From Bacteroidota bacterium (lineage in GTDB: Bacteria > Bacteroidota > Bacteroidia > Bacteroidales > DTGW01), in assembly GCA_029572965.1 (NCBI GenBank), contig JAKPQD010000113.1, positions 1 through 41,932 of the forward strand: a stretch of 41,932 nucleotides of DNA. Direction: 5' to 3'. This document shows positions 34,470 to 41,932 of this stretch, piece by piece (within the stretch, counting starts at the first letter, position 1; the number at the start of each line of letters is the position of its first letter). The notes beneath the pieces were generated by a model that saw only the letters and a program-made list of their open reading frames with translations, was not told the origin of the DNA and did not search any database. The position numbers and the translations under genes were made by a program.

Positions 34470-34659
34470 GCAAAAACTCTTATCGCCTTAACTCTTTCAC
34501 CCTCGAAGCCATAAAGTGATAGGATGTGCATACAACTGGAGCGTTAGGCTTCTCGGCCGAAATCGAACAAAAAGGCGATGAAAAGGAATTTTTCTTTTGA
34601 TGGCTTCGCCACTTTCATTGAAACTTTTCTGCATTTGGCCTGACGGAAATGGCGTTAAG

Positions 34660-34739
34660 AAAAAAGCTTTATCGACGAAGTGAGGGCAACTGTCTGAGCG
34701 AAGCGAGTTGTTGCCCGGAGCCGTCGATAAAGCTTTTTT
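34660..34739 (+). other. Long composite hairpin inside the MITE-like element
   Basis: An 18-bp perfect stem (34660-34677 with 34722-34739) encloses a second stem GGGCAAC/GTTGCCC (34684-34690 with 34710-34716) and a loop with TGAGCGAAGCGAG. The right arm ends in TTTTTTT, so on the plus strand it could also stop transcription. Confidence 0.85.
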
Positions 34740-34936
34740 TAGCCAATTTACGGCAAGCCTTGAATTTTTGTAACTTTTGCTTCAAGGCAAAAGTTAGGAA
34801 TGCCAGTAAATATCAAATACGTAAGCCTTTTTCTTATGTCGAATTGACGTTAATTAAGAAGACATTTTAATTACAATTAAACCATCTAAACAATTTATAG
34901 TTTAACTTTGTGTTGTTGTACAAAAATTTGTATTCA

Positions 34937-35218
34937 ATGGAGATTAACCGTTATGACATATACAGACAAATTATGTGGGATTATAATATCTCGCCACAGG
35001 AAATAGATGCTGTTTTGAGCGGTAACTCTGTTAAAGCCGGGCATTATACCAAACAAACCATTTTTATTAAGCTGTTGGAAAACTTACCATGGTTTACTTT
35101 GGTGAGGTTGTTTTCAGTGACAGAACTTAAACAGATGCTTACAGATGAAGTAATAGATAAATTAAGGTTTAAGTCATTACGTGGCCAATACAAATATGTT
35201 CAACAAAGATTACAATAA
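34937..35218 (+). CDS. Putative antitoxin partner of the AbiEii-like toxin
   Basis: 93 residues, mostly helical, with IMWDYNISPQEIDAVLSG near the start and IFIKLLENLPWFTLVRLFSVTELKQML in the middle. The W-D motif and size resemble the DUF6922-type small proteins that precede nucleotidyltransferase toxins in Bacteroidota; this is from memory and pattern, not a search. It overlaps the downstream toxin gene by 23 bases, the usual arrangement of a cotranslated antitoxin-toxin pair. The ATG at 34937 is preferred over a GTG nine codons upstream. The gene begins 78 bases after the MITE-like element. Confidence 0.75.
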   Translation: MEINRYDIYRQIMWDYNISPQEIDAVLSGNSVKAGHYTKQTIFIKLLENLPWFTLVRLFSVTELKQMLTDEVIDKLRFKSLRGQYKYVQQRLQ

Positions 35219-35909
35219 GATATATAACTTGCAAGACAAGTTTTTACTGAGCCTAAGCAGTATGCAGCATCCGTTTTATCTTACCGGGGGTACTGCATTA
35301 GGCAGGTTCTATCTTCATCACCGAAATAGCGAGGACTTGGATTTTTTCACTAATGAAAATAAGGCTTTCAAAGAGATAGTACTCGGCTTGCTCGAAAAAA
35401 TAAAAAAAATTTTTGAGCTTGATGCAGATAAGCTTATTATTAATGAGGATTTTGCACGTTTTGTAATACAAGAAGGCTCTGTTTTTCTTAAGGTCGAATT
35501 TGTAAATGATGTAAACTATTTGGCTGGCAGTCCAATCAAAACACAGATAGGTTTAATTGATTGCCCTTTGAATATTTTGGCCAATAAAATTACTGCAGTT
35601 GCTGGCCGGGATGAGCCTAAAGATGTTTTTGATATAGTTTGTCTGGCCAAGCAATACCAGTTTAGCTGGCTCGAGGTTTTTAGTCATGCCAAACAGAAAG
35701 CTTTTATTAACGAAATTGAAGTTGAAAGGCGCTTGAGGTCTTTTCCTGTGGAGCTTATTACAATTGTTGATTGGCTGGTAATGCCATTTGAGCCTGAAGT
35801 GTTTAAGCTGAAGGTCATGCAACTGACAGATGATTTGATTCTGGGTAAGGACAATTCATTATCAGAATCAACTATCCATATAAATAGTGCTTGCCCTTAT
35901 TTTAGGTAA
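35196..35909 (+). CDS. Nucleotidyltransferase AbiEii/AbiGii toxin family protein
   Basis: 237 residues from the ATG (242 if the GTG at 35181 is used). The polymerase-beta-like signature is FYLTGGTALGRFYLHHRNSE (from about residue 27) with acidic residues D47 and D49 in SEDLDFF, followed by a helical region with KITAVAGRDEPKDVFDI, where AbiEii toxins place a conserved RDxxDxxD-type motif. Members add nucleotides to RNA (tRNA) or otherwise stop growth, including in phage defence. It overlaps its putative antitoxin by 23 bases and ends in terminator T2. The two-gene cassette lies between two nearly identical terminators. Confidence 0.88.
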   Translation: MFNKDYNKIYNLQDKFLLSLSSMQHPFYLTGGTALGRFYLHHRNSEDLDFFTNENKAFKEIVLGLLEKIKKIFELDADKLIINEDFARFVIQEGSVFLKVEFVNDVNYLAGSPIKTQIGLIDCPLNILANKITAVAGRDEPKDVFDIVCLAKQYQFSWLEVFSHAKQKAFINEIEVERRLRSFPVELITIVDWLVMPFEPEVFKLKVMQLTDDLILGKDNSLSESTIHINSACPYFR

Positions 35910-35915
35910 GCAATA

Positions 35916-35957
35916 TCACCAAAACCGGTTTGCTGCTTTTGCAGGCCGGTTTTTTTC
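35916..35957 (+). terminator. Terminator T2 after the toxin gene, near-copy of T1
   Basis: Same hairpin as T1 with two substitutions (CT for TA in the left arm) and a T7 tail. It starts seven bases after the toxin stop. Confidence 0.9.
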
Positions 35958-36064
35958 GTTTTATAGACTAACGTTTTTATATTTTAATTTTTAAAACGAA
36001 GTAATTTTTTTAAATAGGTTGTAAATACTTAAAGAAAGAGACTTTTTTGTAAAAAAACTATTTG

Positions 36065-36120
36065 ACGAAAAAATCACCCTTTAAAATGTAGAAAATGAAC
36101 ATTTTATGTGGTGTTTTCGT
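36065..36120. repeat. Extended imperfect stem-loop upstream of the giant gene
   Basis: Three nested arms: ACGAAAA (36065-36071)/TTTTCGT (36114-36120), CACC (36075-36078)/GGTG (36110-36113), and AAAATGT (36083-36089)/ACATTTT (36099-36105), with small internal loops. Followed by no T run, so not a typical terminator. Confidence 0.5.
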
Positions 36121-36321
36121 ATAAAAGTCATTACTTTGTTAGTTGCTTTATTTTTAGGTAAAGTGTAAAAGATAAACTTAAAACCCGGAGGTTTCTTATT
36201 TTGTTTTTTTTGAAAAGAGAATATATACGCAATAAAGCTTAAACACTAATCTACTGCTATTGAAGCAGAGCGATAACATACTGTTTTCTTTGGTTCCTTT
36301 CAGAGGAAAAAACTCACGGTA

Positions 36322-36337
36322 CGGGGGTAAGGGGGTG
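36322..36337 (-). repeat. Half copy of the GC-rich repeat (copy D)
   Basis: CGGGGGTAAGGGGGTG on the plus strand is identical to one arm of copy A read on the minus strand; the other palindrome arm is missing. It directly precedes or overlaps the start of the giant secreted protein. Confidence 0.6.
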
Positions 36338-39300
36338 TACTTTGCCCGTTTATTAATGGTGTGCTTGCTTTTGATAGGCCTTGGAGGGAAGGTGAATGGA
36401 CAAACCAACTGGAATACTATTGCGAGTGGCGATTGGAATAATCCTGCCATTTGGAGCAAATCAGGTTCAGCTACATCTTCTACCTATCCTGGTGAATTTG
36501 CCGGAGGAACACATAATGTGCAACTTGGACATGCTGTTACTATTACCACAGATGTACCAAATGCCATTAGTACGTTGACAATAAATGGGGCATTAAATAC
36601 GGGCAATTATAATTTGACTGTGGCAGGCGATGTATCTGGGAATTCTTCACTTACAATGGGATCCGGGACACTCACAATTGGGGGTAATTCAAATGGGTTG
36701 GCTCTTTCTTCTTTTACATATGGCACAGGAACAATACAATATAACGGTACGGCTGCACAATCTATAGAAGGTTTAAATTACTACAATTTAATTATTTCTG
36801 GCACTTCAACTAAAACACTTGCCGGCGGAACTAATGTGTATGGAACATTAGATATCAATAGTGGAGTGTTAAATGCTGCAGGCCAAAGCATCACAGCCAG
36901 AGGCGCAACTAATATTTATGGGGAGTTTAGAGAAACAAATACAGGAGGAACAGATCAGTTTTGGGGAATAGTCAGAATATATTCTGGAGGAAAATGGAAC
37001 TTCGTTGTGAATGAATCAGCAGAATTTAGAGGCGGATTGTATGTTGAAAATGGAGCAACCTTTACATCGGGTACAGGAACATATTCTTTTACTACCAATT
37101 CCCAAACGATTTCTGGTACGGCTGCAAGTATTGCTTTTGGTGGAAATGTAGTTGTAAATCCCGGAGCAGGTAATACTTTAACATGTTCGGGCATTGCAAC
37201 TATCAATGCAGGATCTATTACCATTAACCCGTCAACTTCTACCAATATTTCTTTATCTGTAAGCAGTGGGACAACTGTTGCTGTTACTAATACGATTACT
37301 TTAAATAATTCGGCCACTGGCAGCCGAAATGCAACAATTACCGGAGCTGGTTCTTTGTCATGTGCAACACTTAATATTGGAAATGGTACAACAAGCCAAA
37401 CTAGTAATAGAACACATGCTCTGGTTTCTTCTATATCTTCTTTTTCTATAGGAAATATTAACATTTACAGTTATTATAATTCTCCCAATACAGGAAATGG
37501 TACGTTTGATATTGTAAGTGGTACAGTTACTGTAAATGGTACAATTACAACTTCAAATGCCAATGCAGCCAATACTTCTACTTTTACCATGGCTACAACA
37601 GACCCTCAATCGGGGACGTTGATATTAAATAAAAATGGCAATCCTTTTTCAATAAGCGCTTCAGGGACTTCGGTTATAAACTTGAATGGTACTGATAATA
37701 CAGTAAATTACAACTTTAGTGGAGCCCAGACCATATATCCTGTTGCATATCATAATTTATACCTTAGTGCCGGAGGCGCTAAAACATTGCAATCAGGCAC
37801 ATCAATTATCAGTGGCGACTTAATACTGAGTGGGGGTGCATCAACAACTGCAGTTACAGGCCTTACCATTAGTGGTAATATCAACATAGGTAGTAGTTCT
37901 GTTTTTACTTCAGGCAATTATACACACTATATTGCAGGAAGTTGGACTGACAATAATAGCTCAGATGGTTTTACTGAGGGTTCAGGCTCAATTCAATTTA
38001 ATGGCTCTTCAGCTCAAAGCCTTTCGGCTGCCAATACTTCTGGTGAAACCTTTAATGGTTTTACATTAAATAATTCAAATGGGTTAACCTTAAATAGCCC
38101 AATAATAGCCAATGGTAATACAACATTAACAGCCGGGGCACTTAATACTGCATACAATATAAACTTTAATGGTGCTACCACCTGTGGAAGTGGGACCATC
38201 AATGCAACTGCAGGGACTGTAACTTATGGAAGTTCGGCCACAAAGATTTTCGGCGGGACATATTACAACCTTGTAATACCTAATAATGCCCAGCTTTGTG
38301 GCAATGTTACCGTTACCAATTCGCTTACGGCTGGTACAAACATTGATTTGAACGGATATACACTCACAGCCCCTGGTTTTTCCTGCGGGATGAGTTTTGG
38401 AGGCACTCCGGGTTCTTTGGTGTTTACTGGTACAAGTAATATCCCTGCCGGAACATATAAAAATATTACGGTAAGTTCTGGCACTGCCACTTTGTGCGGA
38501 ACGGTTACTGTTAATGAAGCTTTAGCAGTTTATTCCGGTTCTACACTTGTAATTGGGGCAAACACGTTGACTGTGAGCGGGGAAACTACTATAGCTGGCA
38601 CTCTTGATATATCTAACGATGCGGCAACGGCAAATTTTCAGGATGTTGATTTGTCTGGCGGATACATTTTCAGAAGTATAATGAGTGATAATGCAAATGT
38701 TAATATTGCAGGCAATCTGACAATGCCTGATGGAGATGGCCGTATCCAAAGAGGTAATGTTACGGTTACAGGTTACACCGAGATTGCTTCAGGACGGGCA
38801 TTAAGTTTTGAAAGCCGTTATGGAACAAAAACATTTATTGGAGAATTCAGAAATTATGGTACTGTTTCAAATACTCCATCCGGTCCTCCTAAGATTGTTT
38901 TTAGGGGAGGAATATTAAACAACGGTTCATTCACCCTGTCAAATACCAGCTATGTTACATTTGGTGCAACTCAAACAATTTCTGGTACCGGAAATATTGA
39001 TTTTAATAATATTGATGGTACAAATACTGTTGTAACTATAGGAGCAGGTTATACTATTACCAACAATAATACCGGGATTGTTACTATTGCCGGGTTATTT
39101 AATGGGGCGAATGCTTCATCCACCTGGACAAATGGTACAAATGCTACTTTAAACTATTCTTATGCCGGGACTCTTTTAAATACAGGGGTACTTACAGCTA
39201 CTGCTCCTGGAAATACTGTTAATTATTCGGCCAGTGGAAACCAAACAATAAAAAATACGACTTATTATAATCTGACAACTTCTGGTTCTGGTACAAAAAC

Positions 39301-41932
39301 AGTTGGAGGTGATGTTACTGTAAATAATATTCTTGCCATCAACAATTCAACTTTTAGTTTTGGGTCTTCGGCACGTAATGTTACTGTAAACGGCGATTTG
39401 TCCAATACTTCAGGTACTATTGATATGACTGGGAGCGGAATTGCTCATACTTTGCACCTGAAGGGGACAAATAACAGCATATCTGCCTTTAATACAACAC
39501 CAGGTTCGGGAAGTATTGTTTATTACGATGGTACTACTGATCAAGCCATTTTTAGCAGCCCAAATTATAGAAATTTAACTGTTGGAGGCTCTGGAACAAA
39601 GGCTTTACAAGGTCCTACTTTAGCCAATGATGCTTTGACTGTCAGCGCTGGAGCATTGCAACTGGCTGCTAATGATTTTACTGTTAATGGTACTTCATCA
39701 ATAACAGGTACTATTGCAGATAATAGTCCGACAGGGACTGACCTCTTTAAAGGTTTAGTGACGGTCAATGCCGGAGGCGTTTGGGATTTTTCGACAGGAA
39801 ACTCTGCTGTTGAGTTTCAAGGCGGGTTAACTAATGCAGGTACTTTTACATCAGGAACGGGGGCTTATACATTTACTACAAATACGCAAAGCATAACAGC
39901 GACTAACCCCATTTCATTTAATGGTAATGTAAATATTGCCGGAGCTACACTTTCGGCAAGTGGTACCATAAACATCGGGAATGATGCAAGTGATCAGTTT
40001 AATATCTCCAGCGGTTCTTTTAATTGCAACACTTCTACGTTGACTGTTGCTGGCCCGACAAGTATTTCTGGCACATTGTCTGATGGAAGTTCGTCGGGTT
40101 CAGATTTGTTTAATGGATCTGTTACCATTAATAATGGTGGAACCTGGAACTTTAGTGCCGGGAATGATGCTGTTGAATTGAGAAATGGTTTGACCAATAA
40201 TGGAACTTTTACCTCTGGTGCAGGGACTTATACTTTCTCAACCAACACCCCTCAAACAATTTCTGGAAACTCTCAAATAGTATTTGATGGGGCTTTTACA
40301 ATAGATGATGGTATAAATGTTATTAATAATAATACTTATGCTAATGGTATCAGGTTTAATAGCACATTAGGCAGTACAAATGGCACTTTTACAAACAATA
40401 CTATTGCTGTATATGCTAATACTGCCATGCCCGCTGTCGGAAGCCTGATATCAGGTAATGGAAGTACTTTTATATATAGTAGTAATAGCAATCAAAACAT
40501 TGCTGGTAGTAGTGCTTTTAAATATTATAATATCAAGTTCCAAAGAAACTCTTCCGGAACCCCTACTAAAAGTCTTGGAACAGCTGACCTTTATGTTGAT
40601 GGTACTTTGACAATTGAAGATAATTGTACTTTTAATGCAAATGGTAATACAATATATATTAAAGGTGACTGGCAAAACAACAATACTACTGATGGATTTT
40701 CTGAAGCTGGTAGTAATGTTGTTTTTGAAGGGACTTCAGACCAAACAGTTACTCGCAGCGGAGGAGAGACATTTGCTTCTGTAACTGTCAATAAAAGTAG
40801 TGGAAACTTTTCTCTTGTCAATAATGATATTACTGTTAACGGAACGTTGACATTTACAGCAGGAAAATTTTTATTAGGAGCTAAAAACTTAATTATTGGA
40901 ACATCAGGTAATATATCAGGATTTAATAATAATAAATATGTTGTTGCAGAAGGGGCAGGAATGCTTGTGCAACCGGTTTCTGCTACGGATATAGTTTTTC
41001 CTGTCGGGACATCAGCATCTTATTTACCTTTAACCCTCAATAGTACATCTGTAGATAGTTATGCTGTCAACTTATTTGCTGATGTCACTGAAAATGGCCT
41101 TTCTGGCGGGGCTCAGGTAACACCTTACAGCCTTTATGTGCATAATACCTGGAGAGTAACGAAGGCCAGCGGTTCTGCTGATTTGACTGTTACCCCTCAA
41201 TGGAATGCAAGTGATGAAGGTGCTGATTTTACACATGACCATTGCGACCTTGGTTATCATAATGGGACCTCATGGGCTGGCGGTACTTTAGGTAGTGTAT
41301 CGGGTTCTGGCCCTTATACGTTTACAAGGACGATTAGCGGCTTCTCTGGTTCTGGTTCTTTTGCTTGTAGCAGGGGATGCTTTAAAGATGTAACTCCTCC
41401 TGTTGCTAAATGTAAGAATATTACAGTTTCGCTGGATGGTACAGGCAATATTACTATAACTCCTGCAATGATAAATGATGGTAGTACTGATAATTGTGGC
41501 ATTGCTTCTTATTCGATTGACAAAACATCTTTTACCTGTGCTAATATTGGAGATAATGCTGTAACGCTTACGGTTACTGATTATAGCGGGAATACAAGTA
41601 CCTGTGGGGCTACGGTGACGGTAGCGGACAATGAAGCCCCAACGATAACGTGTCCTGCAAATGTAGTTACCACCACATCTGCTGATGCAGTGGGCAACTG
41701 TACCACAACAGCCACATTAGGGGTACCGGCCACCTCAGACAACTGCAGTGTAGCTTCAGTAATAGCACAGGTAGGAGGAAGTACAATAGATCCTGTCACT
41801 TATGAATTTCCTGTTGGAGAAACAACAGTAAACTGGATTGTTACTGACAATGTTGGAAATACTGCTAATTGTGACCAGACTGTAACTGTTACTGACAACC
41901 AAGACCCAACCATCACCTGTGCTGTTCCTTCT
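36335..41932 (+). CDS. Giant repetitive surface protein with HYR domains, 3' end beyond the window
   Basis: At least 1866 residues; the frame stays open to the window edge. Signal peptide MVCLLLIGLGGKVNG, then a WNTIASGDWNNPAIW opening and G8-like start typical of Bacteroidota surface proteins. Long Asn/Ser/Thr/Gly-rich beta-solenoid-like repeats follow (to about residue 1550). A ~45-residue unit (GGTWNF...EFRGGL...GTFTSGTG) is recognisable near 36985, 39770 and 40136. Next come an FPVG...YLPLTL domain (~1555-1680) and HYR domains (~1690 on: DNEAPTITCPANV, FPVGETTVNWIVTDNVGN) that repeat to the edge. A T9SS sorting domain is expected further on but not visible. Role: probably adhesin or surface layer. 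Start: GTG 36335 gives a charged signal peptide; ATG 36356 is the alternative. Confidence 0.88.
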   Translation, partial: MYFARLLMVCLLLIGLGGKVNGQTNWNTIASGDWNNPAIWSKSGSATSSTYPGEFAGGTHNVQLGHAVTITTDVPNAISTLTINGALNTGNYNLTVAGDVSGNSSLTMGSGTLTIGGNSNGLALSSFTYGTGTIQYNGTAAQSIEGLNYYNLIISGTSTKTLAGGTNVYGTLDINSGVLNAAGQSITARGATNIYGEFRETNTGGTDQFWGIVRIYSGGKWNFVVNESAEFRGGLYVENGATFTSGTGTYSFTTNSQTISGTAASIAFGGNVVVNPGAGNTLTCSGIATINAGSITINPSTSTNISLSVSSGTTVAVTNTITLNNSATGSRNATITGAGSLSCATLNIGNGTTSQTSNRTHALVSSISSFSIGNINIYSYYNSPNTGNGTFDIVSGTVTVNGTITTSNANAANTSTFTMATTDPQSGTLILNKNGNPFSISASGTSVINLNGTDNTVNYNFSGAQTIYPVAYHNLYLSAGGAKTLQSGTSIISGDLILSGGASTTAVTGLTISGNINIGSSSVFTSGNYTHYIAGSWTDNNSSDGFTEGSGSIQFNGSSAQSLSAANTSGETFNGFTLNNSNGLTLNSPIIANGNTTLTAGALNTAYNINFNGATTCGSGTINATAGTVTYGSSATKIFGGTYYNLVIPNNAQLCGNVTVTNSLTAGTNIDLNGYTLTAPGFSCGMSFGGTPGSLVFTGTSNIPAGTYKNITVSSGTATLCGTVTVNEALAVYSGSTLVIGANTLTVSGETTIAGTLDISNDAATANFQDVDLSGGYIFRSIMSDNANVNIAGNLTMPDGDGRIQRGNVTVTGYTEIASGRALSFESRYGTKTFIGEFRNYGTVSNTPSGPPKIVFRGGILNNGSFTLSNTSYVTFGATQTISGTGNIDFNNIDGTNTVVTIGAGYTITNNNTGIVTIAGLFNGANASSTWTNGTNATLNYSYAGTLLNTGVLTATAPGNTVNYSASGNQTIKNTTYYNLTTSGSGTKTVGGDVTVNNILAINNSTFSFGSSARNVTVNGDLSNTSGTIDMTGSGIAHTLHLKGTNNSISAFNTTPGSGSIVYYDGTTDQAIFSSPNYRNLTVGGSGTKALQGPTLANDALTVSAGALQLAANDFTVNGTSSITGTIADNSPTGTDLFKGLVTVNAGGVWDFSTGNSAVEFQGGLTNAGTFTSGTGAYTFTTNTQSITATNPISFNGNVNIAGATLSASGTINIGNDASDQFNISSGSFNCNTSTLTVAGPTSISGTLSDGSSSGSDLFNGSVTINNGGTWNFSAGNDAVELRNGLTNNGTFTSGAGTYTFSTNTPQTISGNSQIVFDGAFTIDDGINVINNNTYANGIRFNSTLGSTNGTFTNNTIAVYANTAMPAVGSLISGNGSTFIYSSNSNQNIAGSSAFKYYNIKFQRNSSGTPTKSLGTADLYVDGTLTIEDNCTFNANGNTIYIKGDWQNNNTTDGFSEAGSNVVFEGTSDQTVTRSGGETFASVTVNKSSGNFSLVNNDITVNGTLTFTAGKFLLGAKNLIIGTSGNISGFNNNKYVVAEGAGMLVQPVSATDIVFPVGTSASYLPLTLNSTSVDSYAVNLFADVTENGLSGGAQVTPYSLYVHNTWRVTKASGSADLTVTPQWNASDEGADFTHDHCDLGYHNGTSWAGGTLGSVSGSGPYTFTRTISGFSGSGSFACSRGCFKDVTPPVAKCKNITVSLDGTGNITITPAMINDGSTDNCGIASYSIDKTSFTCANIGDNAVTLTVTDYSGNTSTCGATVTVADNEAPTITCPANVVTTTSADAVGNCTTTATLGVPATSDNCSVASVIAQVGGSTIDPVTYEFPVGETTVNWIVTDNVGNTANCDQTVTVTDNQDPTITCAVPS

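Larger units (their letters stand above)
34361..34859. mobile_element. MITE-like non-coding element with 29-bp terminal inverted repeats
   Basis: Bases 34361-34389 and the reverse complement of 34831-34859 agree at 26 of 29 positions (starting TCTTAATTAACGT). Both ends contain TTAATTAA, compatible with a TTAA target duplication. The ~440-base interior has no credible gene but several perfect hairpins: an 11-bp stem at 34444-34469, an 18-bp stem at 34660-34677/34722-34739 with an inner 7-bp stem, and mutually exclusive stems at 34757-34796. Non-coding, short, and with terminal repeats, it fits a non-autonomous transposon; no transposase is in the window. A structured RNA gene is an alternative for the interior. 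Confidence 0.7.
35910..36334. other. Leader region of the giant surface-protein gene
   Basis: 425 bases. It holds terminator T2 at the left, an extended imperfect stem-loop (36065-36120), an AAACC/GGTTT mini-hairpin near 36181 and a half copy of the GC-rich repeat near 36322-36337. No clear promoter consensus was found; TTACTTTG near 36134 is close to a -7 box but one base short. Confidence 0.5.

Noticed and set aside
34361-34859. Structured element considered as retron or group II intron
   Set aside because: No reverse transcriptase is in the window and the ends are inverted repeats, which favours a transposon-like element.
34649-34870. A 73-codon frame inside the MITE-like element
   Set aside because: It runs through the long hairpin and the terminal inverted repeat; its residues reflect palindromes, not a protein.
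35910-36334. Riboswitch upstream of the giant gene
   Set aside because: There are hairpins but none of the known aptamer consensus motifs could be recognised.
36980-40270. Repeats in the giant gene considered as a CRISPR-like array
   Set aside because: The units are degenerate at DNA level, in frame, and encode a beta-repeat protein; no short identical repeats with regular spacers.
36955-41799. Many minus-strand frames of 60-170 codons opposite the giant surface gene
   Set aside because: Their products are Val/Pro/Thr-rich mirror images of the Asn/Thr/Gly-rich repeats, have no domain, and the plus frame is open and well patterned throughout.

Overview
The window is a piece of a Bacteroidota chromosome, most likely a Bacteroidales-type or related gliding/T9SS lineage. 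The evidence is a SusC/SusD pair, C-terminal type IX secretion (T9SS) sorting domains, a GldA-type ABC ATPase, AT-rich spacers without Shine-Dalgarno sequences, and promoters of the Bacteroidota form TTTG-N19-TAnnTTTG (a perfect example lies at 4250-4280). A flavodiiron oxygen/NO reductase suggests an anaerobic or microaerobic life. No rRNA, tRNA or CRISPR was seen.

Region 1 (1-9110, all minus strand): the first 311 codons of glmS, a one-domain glycogen-synthase-like protein, a flavodiiron protein, a secreted CBM9-like protein with a T9SS tail, and a susCD pair for uptake of an unknown glycan or oligomer. Region 2 (9582-20077): housekeeping and signalling genes. These are a tandem universal stress protein followed by gldA (plus), LOG-family phosphoribohydrolase and cheW (minus), an S41 protease, an M23/LysM peptidase, a membrane SpoIIE-type phosphatase, a small membrane protein convergent with a DUF418 protein, a 102-residue protein with an ATP-cone-like pattern, and a long GroES-like protein.

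Region 3 (20079-32990, minus strand): a secreted lysyl-endopeptidase-like protease, then what looks like one envelope-export locus. Read from its promoter end it runs: ECF sigma factor, small membrane protein (possible anti-sigma), LolA-like periplasmic carrier, FtsX-family permease, [secreted esterase, hybrid histidine kinase], second FtsX-family permease, LolD-like ATPase, [DUF559 nuclease cassette], outer-membrane beta-barrel. The parts fit a LolCDE/LolA-like route across the envelope ending in a dedicated barrel. The bracketed genes look like later insertions. The DUF559 gene is bounded by inverted copies of a GC-rich palindromic repeat, like a small mobile cassette.

Region 4 (33291-41932, plus strand): a secreted TPR protein, a ~499-bp non-coding element with 29-bp terminal inverted repeats and strong hairpins (MITE-like), an AbiEii-type toxin/antitoxin pair, and a giant repetitive surface protein with HYR domains that runs off the window. 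Nearly identical terminators end both the TPR gene and the toxin gene, so they bracket the MITE plus toxin-antitoxin segment.

The most novel-looking items are the repeat-bracketed DUF559 cassette, the structured MITE-like element and the sigma-controlled Lol-like export locus. Function calls rest on motifs read by eye; no database search was possible.
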